DNA of 59,340 nucleotides from the NCBI RefSeq assembly GCF_905480005.1, contig NZ_CAJQOO010000002.1:1-59340 (forward strand), in the 5' to 3' direction. Shown in pieces: positions 56,834 through 59,340 of the stretch. The notes beneath the pieces were generated by a model. The model was not told the DNA's origin and made no database searches. It worked only from the letters and a program-made list of their open reading frames with translations. The DNA is from an uncultured Maricaulis sp. GTDB lineage: Bacteria; Pseudomonadota; Alphaproteobacteria; Caulobacterales; Maricaulaceae. The position numbers and the translations under genes were made by a program. Within the stretch, counting starts at the first letter, position 1. Each line of letters opens with the position of its first letter.

Positions 56834-58501
56834 TTACCGGCCGAATTTCTGGAACTTGATCTTCTTGGGCATGTCGGCGTCCGGACCCAACCGGCGCTTC
56901 TTGTCCTCGATATAGTCCTCGAAATTGCCTTCGAACCATTCGACATGGCTGTCGCCTTCAAAGGCGAGGATATGGGTGGCCAGACGGTCGAGGAAGAAGC
57001 GGTCGTGCGAGATGACCACGGCACAGCCCGGATAGGCCTCCAGCGCCTGTTCCAGCGCCGCCAGGGTCTCGACGTCGAGATCATTGGTCGGCTCATCGAG
57101 CAGCAGAAGATTGCCGCCGGTCTGCAGCATCTTGGCGAGATGGACGCGATTGCGCTCACCACCCGAGAGGAGACCGACCTTCTTCTGCTGGTCGCCGCCC
57201 TTGAAGTTGAACGTCCCGACATAGGCGCGCGAGGGGACTTCCTTGCCGCCCAGCTCGATCATGTCATTGCCGCCGGAGATTTCCTGCCAAACGGTCTTGT
57301 TCGGATCGAGCGTGTCGCGCGACTGATCAACATAGCCCAGCTTGACCGTATCGCCGAGACGGACCGTGCCTTCGTCAGGAGTTTCCTGCCCGGTCATCAT
57401 CTTGAACAGGGTGGATTTACCGGCCCCGTTCGGACCGATCACGCCAACCACGCCGCCCGGTGGCAGTTTGAAGGACAGGCCGTCGATGAGAAGCTTGTCC
57501 TCGAAGCCCTTCTTGAGGTTTTCCACCTCGACCACGACACCGCCCAGGCGCGGCCCCGGCGGGATGGTGATCTGGGCCGTGGTGATCTCGGCGCGTTCGG
57601 CCGCGTCACGCAGATCCTCATAGGATTTGATACGGGCCTTGGACTTCGCCTGACGGGCTTTCGGCGAGGAGCGGATCCATTCCAGTTCGCGCATCAGGGC
57701 ACGATCCTTGGCGCTCTTTTCGCGGTCTTCCTGGGCCAGTCGCTTGGACTTCTGTTCCAACCAGGCCGAATAGCCACCCTCATAGGGAACACCACGGCCG
57801 CGATCGAGTTCGAGCGTCCAGGTGGTGATCGAGTCGAGGAAGTAACGGTCGTGGGTGACGACCAGGACAGCGCCCTTGAAGTCTTCCAGATAGTTCTGCA
57901 GCCACTGCACGCTCTCGGCGTCGAGATGGTTGGTCGGCTCATCGAGCAGCAGCATGTGCGGGTCGGACAGGAGCAGGCGACACAGGGCGACACGGCGGCG
58001 CTCACCACCGGACAGGTCGGTGACCGGCCAGTCGGCAGGCGGACAGCGCAGGGCCGTCATCGCCATCTCGATCTTCGAGTCGATGTCCCAGGCATTCTCG
58101 TTGTCGATCTTCTCCTGCAGCGCCGTCATCTCTTCCATCAGCTCGTCGGTATAATCCTCGGCGAGCTTCATCGAGATGGCGTTGAATTCTTCCAGCAACT
58201 GCTTCGGGGCCGAGCCCTCGATCACGTTTTCCCAGACCGTCTTGCTCTCGTCGAGCTGCGGTTCCTGGGCGAGATAACCGACCTTCACGCCCTTTTCGGC
58301 CCAGGCTTCACCGGTGAACTCGGTGTCCATGCCGGCCATGATCTTCAGCAGGGTCGATTTACCGGCACCATTGACGCCGACAACACCGATCTTGGCATCG
58401 GGCAGGAAGTGCAGGGAAATACCATCGAATACGGGCTTGGCAGCGCCCGGATAGGTCTTCGACAGCTTGTCCATGTGATAGACGAATTTGTAAGCGGCCA
58501 T
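56834..58501 (-). CDS. ettA: energy-dependent translational throttle protein EttA (ABC-F)
   Basis: EttA is a cytoplasmic ABC-F ATPase that binds the ribosomal E site and gates the first steps of elongation according to energy state. From the ATG at 58501 it has 555 residues, the same as E. coli EttA. Two ABC domains are present: Walker A GVNGAGKS (42-49) and GPNGAGKS, two LSGGE signatures (DLSGGERRRVAL, LLSGGERNRVHL), and Walker B LLLDEPTNHLD and LLLDEPTNDLD. The linker between them carries the charged tRNA-interaction arm (REKSAKDRALMRELEWIR). The open frame reaches 58573 but MAAYKFVY is the usual start. Confidence 0.95.
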   Translation of the reverse strand: MAAYKFVYHMDKLSKTYPGAAKPVFDGISLHFLPDAKIGVVGVNGAGKSTLLKIMAGMDTEFTGEAWAEKGVKVGYLAQEPQLDESKTVWENVIEGSAPKQLLEEFNAISMKLAEDYTDELMEEMTALQEKIDNENAWDIDSKIEMAMTALRCPPADWPVTDLSGGERRRVALCRLLLSDPHMLLLDEPTNHLDAESVQWLQNYLEDFKGAVLVVTHDRYFLDSITTWTLELDRGRGVPYEGGYSAWLEQKSKRLAQEDREKSAKDRALMRELEWIRSSPKARQAKSKARIKSYEDLRDAAERAEITTAQITIPPGPRLGGVVVEVENLKKGFEDKLLIDGLSFKLPPGGVVGVIGPNGAGKSTLFKMMTGQETPDEGTVRLGDTVKLGYVDQSRDTLDPNKTVWQEISGGNDMIELGGKEVPSRAYVGTFNFKGGDQQKKVGLLSGGERNRVHLAKMLQTGGNLLLLDEPTNDLDVETLAALEQALEAYPGCAVVISHDRFFLDRLATHILAFEGDSHVEWFEGNFEDYIEDKKRRLGPDADMPKKIKFQKFGR

Positions 58502-58631
58502 GGGGGAGAGGCTCTCTTGTCTGGCAGGGAATCTTGAGCCGCACCGTGTAGCGGAGACGCGCTGCAAGGGCAATGCGGGAAAGGCGTTGGGGTTATCGCC
58601 AAGCGACGGGGCAGTGGATAGCAGCGCGCAG

Positions 58632-58713
58632 GCCGCATCCGCTTCTTTAGGTCAAGGGCGGCAAAGCCGCCGCTGCGCGGGCATGCCCCTTGAGCTAAAT
58701 AGGCGGATGCGGC
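58632..58713. repeat. variable-stem palindrome, copy B (26-bp arms)
   Basis: The arms at 58632-58657 and 58688-58713 pair with three mismatches around a 30-base loop. The loop itself contains GCGGCAAAGCCGC. The outer 7 bases (GCCGCAT / ATGCGGC) and inner 7 bases (GTCAAGG) agree with copy A at 2197-2278, but the 12 bases between them (CCGCTTCTTTAG) are unrelated to copy A while still pairing mostly with their own partner. The total span of 82 bases equals that of copy A. Confidence 0.85.
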
Positions 58714-58783
58714 GATATCTCGGCAAGCAATCTAGGGGCGATTGTGCGCCGCGGGCGCATCTCTATTATCAACACTTCCAATC

Positions 58784-58882
58784 CGTCATCCCACGGGGAG
58801 CGCGCAGCGCTCATCCGGGGGACCTCGTCACGGTCGTCTGGCGAATGGGTGAGGTCCCCCGGACAAGCCGGGGGATGACGGT
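58784..58882. repeat. GTCATCC-type palindromic repeat, nested form
   Basis: Starts with the same 38 bases as the copy at 991-1035, then carries about 50 extra bases that form their own hairpin (GGGGGACCTC with GAGGTCCCCC), and finishes with the same GGGGGATGACGGTG end. It reads as a palindrome inserted in a palindrome. Confidence 0.8.
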
Positions 58883-58927
58883 GAATTTTAGAACTACGCA
58901 AGTTATCCCGCACGCTTTGCCCCAAAA

Positions 58928-59033
58928 CCGTCATCCTGACGCAAGTAAGGACCCAGTCTCGCAGGCGAGATTTCGCAAGGCTTGGCAACAGCTTGCGTCG
59001 CAAACTGGGTCCCGGCCTTCGCCGGGATGACGG
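58928..59033. repeat. GTCATCC-type palindromic repeat, second core
   Basis: Bounded by CCGTCATCC and GGATGACGG, with inner arms GGACCCAGT / ACTGGGTCC and a GACGCAAG / CTTGCGTC pair. The core is unlike that of the neighbouring copy 46 bases away; only the ends are shared. Confidence 0.75.
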
Positions 59034-59217
59034 TGTTTGAGGCGGGAGTTTTCAAAAACCTTATCCGCCCCCTGGCCGCCAGCGCATACTCCTCCCGTTC
59101 CCGCGTCACTCGAGGCCCGGATTGGTTATCCGGGGGCGTGGGGAGGTTGCTGAAACCCGTCTGGCCAGCGCGCGTCGGGCCTTTTAAAACAGGGCCAATA
59201 CACTCTGGGGAGAGATC

Positions 59218-59340
59218 ATGTCCTTTCGTTTTGCCGGCCTTGCGGCTGTTGCCGCCCTTGCAGGCGCCTGCCAGCCCGCCTCCGAACCTGCCACCGAAAT
59301 CGCTGCCAGCGAGCCCGCCCTCACGATCGAGCGGATCTAT
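59218..59340 (+). CDS. S9 dipeptidyl-peptidase IV-like lipoprotein (3' truncated)
   Basis: Only the first 41 codons are inside the window. MSFRFAGLAAVAALAGAC is a lipoprotein signal with Cys18 as anchor; a short Ala- and Glu-rich linker follows, then LTIERIY, the phrase with which the mature part of many bacterial DPP-IV/S9 peptidases begins. GGAG six bases before the ATG supports the start. The propeller and catalytic domains lie beyond the edge, so the family call is provisional. Confidence 0.6.
   Translation, partial: MSFRFAGLAAVAALAGACQPASEPATEIAASEPALTIERIY

Larger units (their letters stand above)
58502..59217. other. 716-bp gene-free repeat region
   Basis: No gene is supported in this gap between the divergent ettA and dipeptidyl-peptidase genes. 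It holds the variable-stem palindrome (58632-58713), two GTCATCC-type repeats (58784-58882 and 58928-59033), and a final 180 bases that should contain the promoter of the + strand lipoprotein gene. Short frames here cross the hairpins and have no ribosome binding site. Confidence 0.65.

Overview
The window is a compact, GC-rich stretch of an alphaproteobacterial chromosome. Gene order points to the Caulobacterales/Maricaulales side of the class. A division and cell-wall (dcw) cluster runs on into lpxC-bamD-recN-ligA. The ftsZ promoter carries a CtrA-type box (TTAA-N7-TTAA) and GANTC sites. MurE has the DNPR motif of meso-diaminopimelate ligases, so the wall is of the usual Gram-negative type. 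Many genes encode lipoproteins with a clear lipobox. Maricaulis is my best guess from memory of such gene orders; no search was run. I saw no tRNA, rRNA, insertion sequence, prophage or CRISPR array.

Layout. Bases 1-10454 run mostly on the + strand: the tail of a UvrD-type helicase, a hypothetical protein, a lipoprotein alpha/beta hydrolase, prmA, a beta-lactamase-fold serine hydrolase (- strand), a membrane LytTR regulator, an unlisted 53-residue gene (- strand), a long aminopeptidase P, a lipoprotein and a hybrid histidine kinase. Bases 10469-36791 are on the - strand and read, in transcription order, mraZ-rsmH-ftsL-ftsI-murE-murF-mraY-murD-ftsW-murG-murC-murB-[inserted module]-ddl-ftsQ-ftsA / ftsZ / lpxC / bamD-recN-ligA. 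Most junctions overlap by 1-8 bases. MraZ has its own triple TGGGA box upstream, ftsZ has a separate promoter region, and a hairpin terminator follows ftsZ. Bases 37205-37593 hold the RNase P RNA (- strand) with a good promoter. From 37625 to the end come ampD, a DMT permease, a CE15-like esterase lipoprotein, a TerB-DnaJ protein, 5-oxoprolinase, an XRE regulator, a fasciclin protein, a rimB-rimK-M14 peptidase operon, an ArsR-methyltransferase fusion, a D-amino-acid dehydrogenase, two small lipoproteins, a divergent MarR/S41-like pair, ettA, and the start of a dipeptidyl-peptidase lipoprotein.

How the parts fit. The - strand block makes UDP-MurNAc-pentapeptide and lipid II (MurB-MurG, MraY, Ddl), assembles the divisome (FtsL, I, W, Q, A, Z), starts lipid A synthesis (LpxC) and places outer-membrane proteins (BamD). 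AmpD and possibly the D-amino-acid dehydrogenase serve wall recycling. RimK, RimB and the M14 peptidase form a likely glutamylation and trimming unit.

Most unusual points. (1) Three extra genes sit between murB and ddl: two diverged paralogues of unknown function flanking a short low-molecular-weight tyrosine-phosphatase-like gene. Two of the three are preceded by mini-reading frames that copy the first codons of ddl. (2) Two palindromes, at 2197-2278 and 58632-58713, share their ends and loop side, yet carry unrelated 12-base inner stem segments that still pair within each copy. (3) A 40-bp operator fills the gap between the marR-type and S41-like genes. (4) A good ECF-sigma-like promoter lies ahead of the fasciclin gene. 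(5) A nested GTCATCC palindromic repeat family occurs in several intergenic gaps.
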